Positions 16,474-25,502 of a stretch of 64,000 nucleotides of DNA are shown here, one piece after another (the stretch's first letter is position 1; every line of letters starts with the position of its first letter). The position numbers and the translations under genes are program-made. The notes below the pieces were generated by a model that had not been told where the DNA came from, searched no databases, and saw only the letters and a program-made list of their open reading frames with translations. Source of the stretch: Thermococcus pacificus (GTDB lineage Archaea > Methanobacteriota_B > Thermococci > Thermococcales > Thermococcaceae); the NCBI RefSeq assembly GCF_002214485.1, contig NZ_CP015102.1, positions 1,178,001-1,242,000 on the forward strand, written 5' to 3'.

Positions 16474-17475
16474 ATGAGGCCAAAGGTAGCGGTTCTTTTT
16501 AAGATGAAGAGCAAACCGACCGAGGAGCTAAAGAAGTACGCGGACGTCGAGTTCATCCTCTATCCGACTGTTGAAGAGCTCAAAGAACGCATAGGAGAGT
16601 TCGACGGCGTAATAATCTCGCCCCTCAATAAGCTTCCCCGTGAGGTCATCGAGAGGGCAGGGAGGCTGAAGGTCATAAGCTGTCATTCAGCTGGCTACGA
16701 CCACGTTGACGTGAAAGCGGCAACAGAGCGCGGGATTTACGTTACCAAAGTTTCGGGAGTTCTGAGCGAGGCAGTTGCTGAATTCGCCGTCGGCTTGACC
16801 ATTGCTCTCCTCAGGAAGATCGCATACACCGACAAGCTCATCCGTTCCGGCAAGTGGGAGAACCAGGCGATTATATGGAGCTCTTTCAAGGACGTAGAAA
16901 CGGTTTACGGCAAAAAGGTGGGAATCCTCGGCATGGGCGCCATAGGGAAGGCGATAGCGAGGAGAATGAAGGCGATGGGAACGGAAATCCTCTACTGGTC
17001 GCGCTCGAGGAAGGAGGATGTCGAGAAGGATGTTGGTGCAGTTTACAAACCGCTGGAGGACGTCCTGAGGGAGAGCGACATAGTGATCTTAGCGCTTCCC
17101 GCAACGCCCGAGACCTACCACATTATCAACGAGGAGAGGATAAAGCTCCTCGAGGGCAAGTATCTGGTGAACATTGGAAGAGGGACCCTCGTGGACGAGA
17201 AAGCTGTAGTTAAGGCCATCGAGGAGGGCAAACTCAAGGGCTACGCCACCGATGTCTTCGAGAAGGAACCCATCCAGGAGCACGAACTCTTCAAGTACGA
17301 ATGGGAGACCGTCTTAACGCCCCACCACGCTGGCCTCTCAAAGGAGGCGATGGAGGACATGGGATTCCAGGCGGTAAAGAACCTCCTCGCGGTTCTGCGT
17401 GGCGAAGTTCCGAAAGACCTCGTGAACCGTGAGGTTCTTAAAATCCGCCCGCCCGAAGAAGTCAAGATGCTCTGA
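16474..17475 (+). CDS. D-isomer 2-hydroxyacid dehydrogenase (glyoxylate reductase-like)
   Basis: 333 residues. NAD(P)-binding GILGMGAIGKAIARRM (about 150-165), catalytic Arg in NIGRGTLVDEKAVV (about 231), Glu in DVFEKEPI (about 262), and His in PHHAGLS (about 282). These are the four functional elements of the D-hydroxyacid dehydrogenase family, which reduces keto acids such as glyoxylate or hydroxypyruvate. The residue after beta-2 is WSRSRK, suggesting NADPH preference. GGTGATAAC precedes the ATG, and a CCTTATTAGG TATA-like box is at 16433-16442. Probably cotranscribed with the M42 peptidase gene 10 bases downstream. Confidence 0.92.
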   Translation: MRPKVAVLFKMKSKPTEELKKYADVEFILYPTVEELKERIGEFDGVIISPLNKLPREVIERAGRLKVISCHSAGYDHVDVKAATERGIYVTKVSGVLSEAVAEFAVGLTIALLRKIAYTDKLIRSGKWENQAIIWSSFKDVETVYGKKVGILGMGAIGKAIARRMKAMGTEILYWSRSRKEDVEKDVGAVYKPLEDVLRESDIVILALPATPETYHIINEERIKLLEGKYLVNIGRGTLVDEKAVVKAIEEGKLKGYATDVFEKEPIQEHELFKYEWETVLTPHHAGLSKEAMEDMGFQAVKNLLAVLRGEVPKDLVNREVLKIRPPEEVKML

Positions 17476-17485
17476 GGCGGTTGAG

Positions 17486-18481
17486 ATGCTAGTTGAGGAG
17501 CTTAGGGAGATTACACGGATTCCGGGTATTTCCGGCTATGAGGAGAAGGTCAGGGAAAAGCTCATCGAGTGGATAGAGCCCTACGCGGACTACACCGTTG
17601 ACACCATCGGGAACCTCGTCGTCGAGCTCGGCGAGGGCGAGCTTAAGGCCATCTTCATGGCCCACATGGACGAGATAGGTCTGCTCATCACGGGAATAAG
17701 GCCCGATGGGAAGCTGACCTTTAGAAAAATCGGGGGAATAGACGACCGCCTTCTGTACGGAAGGCATTTGGACGTCATCACTGAAAACGGGAAGCTCGAC
17801 GGCGTTATCGGGGCACTTCCGGTGCACCTCAACCTTGAGCGGAAGTTCGACACGGTTCCGTGGAGCAAGCTCGTCATAGACATAGGTGCGGAGAGCAGGG
17901 AAGAAGCTGAAAAGCTCGGCGTTAAGGTTCTCGACTACGCGGTCTTCAAGAAGCACTTCGCGGTTCTGAACGACCGCTACGTCTCGACCCGCTCGCTGGA
18001 TGATCGCTTCGGCGTTGTGGCGCTCGTTGAGGCAATCAAAGACCTCGTTGACCACGACCTCGATGGGCGCTACATCTTCGCCTTCACCGTCCAGGAGGAG
18101 ATAGGCCTCAAGGGCGCGCGCTTTCTGGCGGAGAAGTACTCGCCCAAGTACGCCTTTGCAGTGGATTCTTTCGCCTGCTGTGGTGACTTAACCGGCGACG
18201 TCAGGCTCGGCGGGGGCGCTGTGATAAGGGCTGTAGACAACTCGGCCATATACACCAGAGCCCTTGCAAGAAAGGTCGCTGAAATCGCCCGCAGGAACGA
18301 GATTCCTCTCCAGGTCGGCGTTACCGGCGGTGGGACAGACGCGTCAGTCTTCCAGCACAAGAGTGAAGTCTTGGCTTTGAGCGTGCCCATCAAGTACCTC
18401 CACAGCGAGGTCGAGACGCTCCATTTGGCTGACCTTGAGGCACTGATAAAGCTCATCGAGGCAATAGCGTTTGAGCTTTAG
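17486..18481 (+). CDS. M42 family (TET) metallo-aminopeptidase
   Basis: 331 residues. Metal and catalytic residues of the M42 family are all present: MAHMDEIGLLITG (His, Asp), SLDDRFGVVAL (bridging Asp), VQEEIGLKGAR (catalytic Glu and metal Glu), VDSFACCGD, GGGTDASVF and the last ligand in KYLHSEVETLH. Such enzymes form dodecameric tetrahedra that trim peptides from the N-terminus in the cytosol. The reading frame is open further upstream, but the ATG at 17486 is the first that aligns with the family start and does not run into the dehydrogenase gene. Confidence 0.93.
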   Translation: MLVEELREITRIPGISGYEEKVREKLIEWIEPYADYTVDTIGNLVVELGEGELKAIFMAHMDEIGLLITGIRPDGKLTFRKIGGIDDRLLYGRHLDVITENGKLDGVIGALPVHLNLERKFDTVPWSKLVIDIGAESREEAEKLGVKVLDYAVFKKHFAVLNDRYVSTRSLDDRFGVVALVEAIKDLVDHDLDGRYIFAFTVQEEIGLKGARFLAEKYSPKYAFAVDSFACCGDLTGDVRLGGGAVIRAVDNSAIYTRALARKVAEIARRNEIPLQVGVTGGGTDASVFQHKSEVLALSVPIKYLHSEVETLHLADLEALIKLIEAIAFEL

Positions 18482-18548
18482 TCTTTTAACCCCTTTCAAT
18501 TCCATGCTTGGATGGAGATGAAACAACGAGAACAGTGGAGGTGGTCGT

Positions 18549-19313
18549 TTGCTTAAATACCTGGGCTACTTTGGCGTTGGAATCTTCATCGGAATCCTTG
18601 CGGCGATGTTCGGCCTCGGCGGGGGATTCCTGGTAGTGCCTACCCTCAACTTCCTCGGCGTCGAGATACACCACGCCGTTGGAACTTCGAGCGCGGCGGT
18701 TGTCTTCACATCGCTCAGCTCGGCCATAGCCTACCACAGGCAGCGCAGAATCCACTATAAAGCCGGTCTCCTGCTCGCTTCAACCGCCGTGGTCGGCGCC
18801 TACATAGGCGCGTGGGCGACGAGCTACATAAGCGCCTCCCAGCTCAAGGTGATCTTCGGTATAGTCCTCTTCCTCGTTGCGATAAGGATTTACAGGAAGA
18901 AGAGCGCCGAGCCGCACGAGGTCAGGCTTGAGGACGTAGAGCTCGACTACAGGCTTATCCCGGTTGGCGGCTTCATAGCGGGAATAGCCAGCGGGCTTTT
19001 AGGCATAGGGGGAGGAGCGATAAACGTGCCGTTTCTGACGGCGATGGGACTGCCAATCCACTACGCGGTGGCGACTTCAAGCTTTGCAATAGTCTTCACG
19101 GCAACGAGCGGGGCTTTGAAGCACTACATGATGGGCAACGTTGAGGTGGAGTGGCTTCTCCTCCTCGTGCCGGGCCTCATAATCGGAGCCCAGCTCGGTG
19201 CGAGGATAGCGAAGAGAACCAAAGCTTCCTCACTCGGCAAGGCTTTCGCCGTTGTTCTGGCCTTTCTGGCCATCAGGATGGTGCTCAAGGGGCTTGGCTT
19301 CGCGGTTCCGTGA
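18549..19313 (+). CDS. TauE/SafE family anion permease, paralogue 1
   Basis: 254 residues, eight or so membrane helices in two repeats. Each repeat has the family motif: MFGLGGGFLVVPTL near 22 and LLGIGGGAINVPFL near 155, followed by HHAVGTSSAAVVFTS and HYAVATSSFAIVFTA. The family exports or imports sulfite, sulfonates and other organic anions in the cytoplasmic membrane. The only start that fits is a TTG preceded by a strong GGAGGTGGT. Its last 84 bases overlap the convergent membrane protein gene. A second family member lies at 19894. Confidence 0.9.
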   Translation: MLKYLGYFGVGIFIGILAAMFGLGGGFLVVPTLNFLGVEIHHAVGTSSAAVVFTSLSSAIAYHRQRRIHYKAGLLLASTAVVGAYIGAWATSYISASQLKVIFGIVLFLVAIRIYRKKSAEPHEVRLEDVELDYRLIPVGGFIAGIASGLLGIGGGAINVPFLTAMGLPIHYAVATSSFAIVFTATSGALKHYMMGNVEVEWLLLLVPGLIIGAQLGARIAKRTKASSLGKAFAVVLAFLAIRMVLKGLGFAVP

Positions 19314-19838
19314 GTTCCTTCCCCTTCTGATTTTTACGTAAATCACCAGGAGCGTTGCTGAAACCGCCAGGGAGACGAGCCACGCAACGATAAGGGGCAT
19401 GTCGTAGGAGTAGTAAAACCCGTCCAGTCCTTCTACAAAGATATAGATTATCATTGGAAAGAGCAACATCAGGGCCAGCAAAAGCCCGATAAAGCCTCCG
19501 ATAATGAAAACAAGAATGTTTGAACTCCCGTAGCCCATCTCACCCCTGATAAATCCCTCTGCCCAGTAGTCGAGGAGAATCGTGAACGTGCTCAGAATTC
19601 CGGCACCGAGGGGATGGATGGGCCTCAGTCTCTCCCTTCTCCACTCAATTATACCGTAGGCAGTTATGAGGATGAGAAAGGCTCCGGCACAACTCAGCCA
19701 CGTGGAGAGGTCTTTGTAAAAACCGTAGGGAGCGTCCCAGTTGGCGAAGGTTATTGCCCCTGGCTGGGTGAGGGTAAACGCCAGACTGACGAGGAGCCAG
19801 TAGAGAACAACTCTGTGTTCCATAATCAAGGTTATCAT
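19230..19838 (-). CDS. Integral membrane protein, unknown, convergent overlap with TauE gene
   Basis: 202 residues with about five hydrophobic helices (VVLYWLLVSLAFTLTQPG, FLILITAYGIIEW, NILVFIIGGFIGLLLALMLL, MIIYIFVEGLDGFYY, LIVAWLVSLAVSATLLVIYV) and a basic, polar tail. The tail of about 28 residues is read from the antisense of the permease gene's 3' end, an unusually long convergent overlap. No family recognised. The TATA-like stretch at 19862-19876 is shared with the divergent second permease; the start may be the ATG at 19838 or the one at 19823. Confidence 0.75.
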   Translation of the reverse strand: MITLIMEHRVVLYWLLVSLAFTLTQPGAITFANWDAPYGFYKDLSTWLSCAGAFLILITAYGIIEWRRERLRPIHPLGAGILSTFTILLDYWAEGFIRGEMGYGSSNILVFIIGGFIGLLLALMLLFPMIIYIFVEGLDGFYYSYDMPLIVAWLVSLAVSATLLVIYVKIRRGRNSRNREAKPLEHHPDGQKGQNNGESLAE

Positions 19839-19861
19839 TCAATCCACAAAAGACTTTCGTC

Positions 19862-19876
19862 AATTTTTTAAGAGTC
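19862..19876. promoter_or_regulatory. Single AT-rich element able to serve two divergent genes
   Basis: CAATTTTTTAAGAG reads TTTTTTAAG on plus and CTTAAAAAATTG on minus. It lies about 24 bases from the likely start of each flanking gene (19838 minus, 19894 plus) and no other TATA is present in the 55-base gap. Confidence 0.45.
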
Positions 19877-19893
19877 CTACCTAATCCACCCCT

Positions 19894-20628
19894 ATGATCT
19901 CCTATTTCATCGATTTTATCCTCGGCCTTGGCATTGGCTTCATTGCAGGTTTACTCGGCGTCGGTGGCGGCTTCCTCATAGTGCCGACCTTAGTTCTCCT
20001 TGGGGAGCCGATACACCTGGCGATAGGCACGAGCTTGGCCTGCATAACGATAAGCGCCCTTGCATCAGCTTACACGCATCTCCGCAGGGGGGCGGTTCTC
20101 TTCAAGGTCGTCCTCATAAAAGAGGCCTTCTCAGTACCTTTCGCTATAATCGGGGCCTACCTTTCCGCGGTAACGCCCGAGCGGGCGCTTCGGCTTATCT
20201 TTGCAGGTCTTCTACTTTACCTGACGTACACCCTCCTGCGAAGCGGGGGGAAATCCCTCCAGGAGTCCGCTGGGGAGGTGAACTACCTCCGCGTTCCGAT
20301 CGTTGGAATCCTCGCTGGTTTGACGAGCGGCCTGCTCGGCATAAGCGGAGGAATCCTGAACGTTCCGCTGTTTCACACCTACGTTGGTATTCCGATGCGC
20401 TACTCCGTCGGAACCTCAAGCCTCTCTCTGTTATTCACTGCCTTAGCTGGTACCATTGCCCACTACCGCCTCGAACAGGTTGACGTCAATATGGTCCTCC
20501 TCCTTGCCCCGGGCCTCATGCTGGGGGCGCACTACGGTGCTCTAACCGTCCACAGGGTTGAACCGTCCCTAATAAGGCGCCTGTTCGCGGTTCTGCTCGT
20601 GATAATAGCGCTTAAGATGCTCCTGTGA
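19894..20628 (+). CDS. TauE/SafE family anion permease, paralogue 2
   Basis: 244 residues, same two-repeat architecture as the permease at 18549: LLGVGGGFLIVPTLVLLGEPIHLAIGTSLA in repeat 1 and LLGISGGILNVPLFHTYVGIPMRYSVGTSSL in repeat 2, with about eight helices. Anion transport at the membrane is inferred from the family; the substrate is unknown. No Shine-Dalgarno is visible and the predicted start site is within a few bases of the ATG, so the mRNA is probably leaderless. Confidence 0.9.
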   Translation: MISYFIDFILGLGIGFIAGLLGVGGGFLIVPTLVLLGEPIHLAIGTSLACITISALASAYTHLRRGAVLFKVVLIKEAFSVPFAIIGAYLSAVTPERALRLIFAGLLLYLTYTLLRSGGKSLQESAGEVNYLRVPIVGILAGLTSGLLGISGGILNVPLFHTYVGIPMRYSVGTSSLSLLFTALAGTIAHYRLEQVDVNMVLLLAPGLMLGAHYGALTVHRVEPSLIRRLFAVLLVIIALKMLL

Positions 20629-20673
20629 GCGAAGGTGTTTAAAGGGCAACGTCCAAGTTCAGCCGGTGGGAGA

Positions 20674-20955
20674 ATGAACGAGCTATTCGAAAGGGTGAAG
20701 GAAGAGTACGGCGTTGAGATACGCGATGAGAACGACATGACTAACGCCTGGAAGCTGGTTGAGGCCCTCAAGGAGAAGGGCTGGGTGGTCTACATCATCA
20801 CCGCCAAGGGACGGGAGCAGGTCGATGCATGGCACCCCTCCTTCGGGTCCTTATTCGCCCAGTTCGGCGAGAATCCAAACTTTGGAAGCGTTCTGGAGGG
20901 CATTTGCAACATAGCGCTCCTTGTGAAGGAGCTTGAGAAGAATGGAACGCTCTGA
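20674..20955 (+). CDS. Conserved small hypothetical protein
   Basis: 93 residues, soluble, alpha/beta. Notable features are VVYIITAKGREQVDAWHPSFGSLFAQFGENPNFGSVLEGICNIALLVKELEK; no catalytic motif or family was recognised. The start is well supported: TATA GTTTAAAGG at 20637-20645 and GGTGGGAGA before the ATG. The stop codon lies inside a perfect inverted repeat (20953-20968). Confidence 0.75.
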   Translation: MNELFERVKEEYGVEIRDENDMTNAWKLVEALKEKGWVVYIITAKGREQVDAWHPSFGSLFAQFGENPNFGSVLEGICNIALLVKELEKNGTL

Positions 20956-20968
20956 AACGTTCGTTTCA
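20953..20968. promoter_or_regulatory. Inverted repeat TGAAACG-TT-CGTTTCA
   Basis: Seven perfect base pairs around TT, covering the stop codon of the preceding gene and ending about five bases before the TATA-like CCTAAAATAAG of the secreted coiled-coil gene. It could be an operator for that gene or a weak terminator hairpin. Confidence 0.4.
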
Positions 20969-21015
20969 CCGAAGTCCTAAAATAAGATGTGGGCCTCCCT
21001 ACATCGGTGATGCCC

Positions 21016-22233
21016 ATGAATGGGATGAAGGGCCTTGCACTGGCCCTGGCAGTGTTGCTGCTTGGAAGTTTGATGCCCCTCGGACTGGCCAAGAGCAACG
21101 GCACCGCCTCCAACAGCACCGGGACCTATACTGGAATGCTTGACAACAGCACCAGGGAGATGGTTATAGCCGGCAACCTCGTTGAGAAGCTCCAGCACCT
21201 CAGCAAGTTAGCGGAAGATAAGATTGAACCTATAAAGGACAAACTTCCCGAGAACTCGAGCATACTGAAGAACTACGGCCTCGCCGAGGAGTTCAAGGAC
21301 AGGGCAATCGAGGAGTACAACGCGGGCGACTACCACAACTCCATCCTCGACAGTCTCACAGCAATGCACTACTACCGGCTGGCACTCGAGGGGCTCAAAG
21401 AAGGAAAGGAGAAGGCTCAGGACATCAGGGAGCACATCCGCATGGAAGTGGAGAGGCTCCAGGAATACTTCAGGTTCGTCGAGAAGACCATCAGAATCGC
21501 AGAGAGCAGGGGTATAGACGTTAGCAACCTCACCGGGCTCTACAACGAGACAAAGGAAGCCTACGGAACGGTCCTTGAAGAGCTGAATGCGGGGGACTAC
21601 GAGAAGGCGAAGGCCGACCTAGAGGTGGCCCAGGAGAAGAAGGCCCTCCTCGACGAGGAGCTAAGAAAGGTAAGGGAGGAGTTGGCCTACAAGAACGCCG
21701 ACAAGATTGTCAAGGACTTCCTCGTGAAGGGAGAGAAAGGAATCGAGATGGCAGAGAAGGCCATTCAGCTCGGTCAGGAGAAGGGCTACAACGTCACCGA
21801 ACTCCAGGAGAGGCTCAACGCCTTCACGGCCGTCTACAACCAGGTTAAGGAGCTGGCCGATGAGGGCCAGTGGGAGGAGGCACTGAGCGTCATGCAGGAG
21901 AACAGGGAGACGATTGAGGAGTTCCACAAGGCGATAGAGTTCATAATGAGGAAGGTTCACGAGAGGGAGCTCCAGGAGAAGCTTACGGACATGAGGGCGT
22001 TCCTCAGGGAGATGAATGAGAGGATTCAGAAGGACGCGAGGGCCCTCAGAGAGCTCAAGGGGCAGGGTGTTGATACCCGCAGGGCAGAGGCTCAGCTTAA
22101 GGTCGCTGTCCAAGAGCTAAAGGTAGGGGTTGAGCTGCTCAAGGCTCAAAAGCCAGCAGGGGCTAGAGCGCACTTTGCAGTGGTGCTGGAGATGCTCCGC
22201 CGCGTCGACGAGTTCATACTAGCCCACTCCTGA
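21016..22233 (+). CDS. Secreted coiled-coil protein, unknown
   Basis: 405 residues. Residues 1-25 are a signal peptide (GLALALAVLLLGSLMPLGLA), then a Ser/Thr/Asn-rich stretch with several N-glycosylation sequons, then about 330 residues of helical repeats rich in Glu and Lys. Similar units recur: YNAGDYHNSILDSLTAMHYYRLAL, LNAGDYEKAKADLEVAQEKKAL and DEGQWEEALSVMQENRETI, each a TPR-like hairpin with G-D-Y or G-Q-W at the turn. It should lie on the outer face of the cell. GGTGAT precedes the chosen ATG. The next gene, 29 bases on, encodes a membrane-anchored winged-helix protein, suggesting a sensor pair. Confidence 0.8.
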   Translation: MNGMKGLALALAVLLLGSLMPLGLAKSNGTASNSTGTYTGMLDNSTREMVIAGNLVEKLQHLSKLAEDKIEPIKDKLPENSSILKNYGLAEEFKDRAIEEYNAGDYHNSILDSLTAMHYYRLALEGLKEGKEKAQDIREHIRMEVERLQEYFRFVEKTIRIAESRGIDVSNLTGLYNETKEAYGTVLEELNAGDYEKAKADLEVAQEKKALLDEELRKVREELAYKNADKIVKDFLVKGEKGIEMAEKAIQLGQEKGYNVTELQERLNAFTAVYNQVKELADEGQWEEALSVMQENRETIEEFHKAIEFIMRKVHERELQEKLTDMRAFLREMNERIQKDARALRELKGQGVDTRRAEAQLKVAVQELKVGVELLKAQKPAGARAHFAVVLEMLRRVDEFILAHS

Positions 22234-22262
22234 CCTTTCCTTCTTTTTACGGAGGGATGTTA

Positions 22263-23133
22263 ATGAAGGGGCTGAAATTGTTTGTTATCCTCCTGCTCGC
22301 GCTCATTCCAGTTGCTCATCTGGTTAGCGCTTATACCGTCTCTTCCCTCATTCTGACCGTTTACGGGGACGGTTACGTTGAGGTAAGCTATGAGATACTC
22401 CCCGATGATTATTCATCTCAAATCGTCCTCCCCCTGCTTGGCTCCTACTATGAGAACGTTATCGTGGAGGATGAGAACGGTGAGCCCCTGAACTACCGGC
22501 TTGAGAACGGGACGCTGCTCATCTACAACAGGTAGCGCGGAGCTGGTGAACGTCACCTACTACACCCCCGATCTGACCTCCAAGGAGGGAATTGTGTGGA
22601 CGCTGAGCGTTTCGTCCAACGAGTCCTTCACCGTTGTGCTCCCTGAGAGCGCGATAGTCGTTGACCTGAGCGACATCCCGCTTGAGATAGCCGGAAACTC
22701 AATCACCATGCCGCCAGGGAACCAGAGCATTTCGTATACCTTAGAGGGGAGAACGACAACGTCCGGAACCGGCGGAGCTGGAGGGGAGCCAACCGGGGGC
22801 TCAGCTACCGTTCTCTTTGTCATCGTGGCTATCGCCCTCGCCGTGGGGGCTGCTTACTTCGGGCTGAAAAAGAAGTCCGGAAGCTTCGGCGGCAAGATGC
22901 CGACGAAGGAAGAATTTGAGGCAAAGCTGGCCAACCTCGACCTCACAGAGGAAGAGAGGAGGGCCCTGCTGTATCTGTTTGACAAGGGCGGAAAAGCGAG
23001 CCAGGCAGAGGTCAGAGAAGCGATAGGTCTGCCGAAGACGACCGCCTGGAGGATGTTCAAGCGCCTCGAGAGAAAGGGCCTCGTGAAGATACTGAAGGGG
23101 AAGAAAGAGAACTGGGTGGAGCTCAGGTTCTGA
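22263..23133 (+). pseudogene. Membrane-anchored winged-helix protein, frameshifted
   Basis: Two overlapping frames make one recognisable protein. Frame A (from 22263, with GGAGGG six bases upstream) gives a signal peptide and a beta-rich outer domain ending LLIYNR-stop at 22533-22535. Frame B, one base on, continues without gap: GSAELVNVTYYTPDLTSKEG..., then a Thr/Gly linker, a membrane helix (ATVLFVIVAIALAVGAAYFG) and a cytoplasmic MarR-like winged helix (GGKASQAEVREAIGLPKTTAWRMFKRLERKGLV). The intact protein of about 289 residues would sense something outside and bind DNA inside. Either the gene is broken by one base near 22525-22535, the sequence has an error, or translation shifts +1 there. 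Likely cotranscribed with the secreted coiled-coil gene. Confidence 0.75.
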
Positions 23134-23139
23134 GCTCCC

Positions 23140-25374
23140 TCACCTTATTCTTGAACCAAGCTTTATTTCTTTGTCTGGCATGAGCAGGGCGACGTTCTCT
23201 CCATCGTCGGCAGCGAGGAGCATTCCCTGGCTCTCAACGCCGCGGAGCTTCTTGGGCTCGAGGTTCGCTATAATGACGACGTAGTGGTTGAGCAGCTCTT
23301 CCGGCTTGTAGTACTTCTTCAGCCCGGCGACGAGCTGCCTGACCTCGTCTCCGAGGTCGACCTTTACCACGTAGAGTCTGTCGGCGTTGGGGTGGTCCTT
23401 GACCTCGATTATCTTTCCAACCCTCAAATCAAGCTTCGCAAAGTCGTCAAAGCTTATGTACTCCATCTTTTTACCCTCCTTTTTTGCATTCTCCTTCTTT
23501 CCGGGAGATTTGGCCTTTTCGGCCTTTCCACCTTTTACCTCGGGAACCTCCTTGTAGATAGCCTCAAGGAGCGCAAGGGCTTCCTTCTTTCTCTCCTCAC
23601 CGAAGCGCTCGAGGATGACCTTGAAGACGTCATCCTTCTTGTAGTACTTCTCAAGGAGCAGTTTGGCACTCTCGGGGTTGCCCCTTCCTATGTAGTTCAC
23701 GATGAAGTGGATTATCTCCTCGTCGGTCACCTTCCTGAACATCGGGAAGGCCTTCCTGACGCGGTGGCCAGCTTTAAGCTCGCTGAACTCCCAGCTCTTT
23801 GACTCCTCAAGGTTGAGGAGGTGCCATATCTTCTCGCTCGCGTCCGGTAGGAACGGCTCGAGGAGGATTCCAAGGGCCTTGACGATCTGGAGCGAGACGT
23901 TCACTGTCGTTGCCGTCCTCTCGCGGTCGGTCTTGGCAGTCTTCCAGGGCTTCTGGTAGTCGAAGTAGCGGTTTCCGAAGATTGCCAGCTCCATAACGCG
24001 CTTAAGGGCATCCTTGAAGCGATAGTTCATTATAAGCTCGCCGACCTCTTCAAACGCCTTCTCAATCTCCTCGAAGGCTTGCCTGTCGAGGTCGTCGAGC
24101 TCTCCCCTCTCCGGCACAATGCCGTCGAAGTACCTGTTCACGAAGGTCATTGCACGGTGCACGAAGTTTCCGAGGTTGTTGACGAGCTCCTCATTTATCT
24201 TACTCTTGAAGTCGGCGAAGTTGAAGTCGCTGTCCCTCGTTTCCGGCATTATGGCTGTGAGGTAGTAGCGCAGGTAATCTGCAGGGAATGCATCCAGGAA
24301 CTCGTGGACCCATATCGCCCAGTTCCTGCTCGTCGAGAACTTCCTGCCCTCGAGGTTGAGGTACTCGTTGGCCGGGATGTCGTAGGGCAGGTTCCACTCT
24401 GCCTCGACTTCCTCATCCTTGTATTTGCCGTAAGCCATCAGGAAGGCGGGCCAGAATATCGCGTGGAATGGCACGTTGTCCTTGCCGATGAAGTGGATGA
24501 CCTTAGTCTGCCCGTCGAGGTTGAGCCAGAACTTCTTCCACTCGTTTTCCCTTCCTTCCCTCTTCAGGTGCTCGATGGTGATGCTGATGTAGCCTATCGG
24601 GGCCTCGAACCAGACGTAGAGGACCTTACCCCTGACGTCCTCTTCGTCGAGCGGAACCGGGATTCCCCAGTCGAGGTCGCGAGTCATGGCCCTCTCTTCA
24701 AGCCCCTCGTTTATCCAGCCGAGGACGGTGTTGCGAACGTTCGGTTTCCAGTGCTCCTGGCTCTCGACCCACTTCTTGAGCCTCTCCTGAAAGTCCTGCA
24801 TTTTTATGTAGTAGTGAGCCGAGCCCTTGAAGGTCACCGGGTTGCCGCAGATGTTGCAGCGCGGGTTGATGAGTATCTCAGGCGTGAGGGGATGGCCGCA
24901 GACCTCACACTGGTCTCCCCTCTGGTTTTCCGCTCCACAGTAGGGGCAAGTTCCGATGACGTATCTGTCCGGCAGGAACATCTTGTCGTGCTCGCAGTAG
25001 GCCTGCTTGCTGACCTTCTTAACGAGGTGGCCGTTTTCGAGCGCCTTTAGAAAGAACTCCTGGCTGAGCCTGTAGTGGACGGGCAGTTCAGTCCTTCCAA
25101 AGAAATCGAAGCTTATCTTCGCCCTCTCGAAGGTCGTCTTTATGTGCTCGTGGAACTCATCGACGATCTCCCTTGGGCTCCTACCCTCTTTGAGCGCGCG
25201 GAATGTTATCGGGGTTCCATGCTCGTCGGTTCCGCAGATGAAGAGCACTTCCTCGCCCTTGAGCCTTAGATAGCGCACGAAGATGTCCGCTGGAAGGTAA
25301 GCCCCGGCGAGGTGTCCCGCGTGAATCGGCCCGTTAGCGTAAGGTAACGCCGAGGTGACCATGTACCTGACCAT
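23140..25374 (-). CDS. metG: Methionyl-tRNA synthetase with C-terminal tRNA-binding domain
   Basis: 744 residues. Class I HIGH motif as IHAGHLAG (17-24), zinc knuckles CPYC...CEVC and a second pair around CNIC, and a KFSTSRNW sequence in place of KMSKS. An alpha-helical anticodon domain follows, then a Lys-rich linker (about 612-635) and a fused EMAP/Trbp111 OB-fold (FAKLDLRVGKIIEVKDHPNADRLYVVKVDLG) that binds tRNA. In many archaea the OB-fold is a separate protein; here it is joined. The ATG follows GGTGGTTAAA. Confidence 0.97.
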   Translation of the reverse strand: MVRYMVTSALPYANGPIHAGHLAGAYLPADIFVRYLRLKGEEVLFICGTDEHGTPITFRALKEGRSPREIVDEFHEHIKTTFERAKISFDFFGRTELPVHYRLSQEFFLKALENGHLVKKVSKQAYCEHDKMFLPDRYVIGTCPYCGAENQRGDQCEVCGHPLTPEILINPRCNICGNPVTFKGSAHYYIKMQDFQERLKKWVESQEHWKPNVRNTVLGWINEGLEERAMTRDLDWGIPVPLDEEDVRGKVLYVWFEAPIGYISITIEHLKREGRENEWKKFWLNLDGQTKVIHFIGKDNVPFHAIFWPAFLMAYGKYKDEEVEAEWNLPYDIPANEYLNLEGRKFSTSRNWAIWVHEFLDAFPADYLRYYLTAIMPETRDSDFNFADFKSKINEELVNNLGNFVHRAMTFVNRYFDGIVPERGELDDLDRQAFEEIEKAFEEVGELIMNYRFKDALKRVMELAIFGNRYFDYQKPWKTAKTDRERTATTVNVSLQIVKALGILLEPFLPDASEKIWHLLNLEESKSWEFSELKAGHRVRKAFPMFRKVTDEEIIHFIVNYIGRGNPESAKLLLEKYYKKDDVFKVILERFGEERKKEALALLEAIYKEVPEVKGGKAEKAKSPGKKENAKKEGKKMEYISFDDFAKLDLRVGKIIEVKDHPNADRLYVVKVDLGDEVRQLVAGLKKYYKPEELLNHYVVIIANLEPKKLRGVESQGMLLAADDGENVALLMPDKEIKLGSRIR

Positions 25375-25502
25375 TTTAACCACCGTCCGCCAATGATTCT
25401 GCTCCCTTATAAGCCCTGCGGGTTTTAAACATTACGGTGAGTTATTAAGCGGTGGAGAAAATATGTAGATTTTGATATAAAATCACTCCCCAGTGAGATT
25501 CT

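Noticed and set aside
25482-25499. ATCACT...AGTGAGAT, near the sugar-regulator motif TATCAC-N5-GTGATA
   Set aside because: Spacing and one base are off and no sugar gene is next to it.
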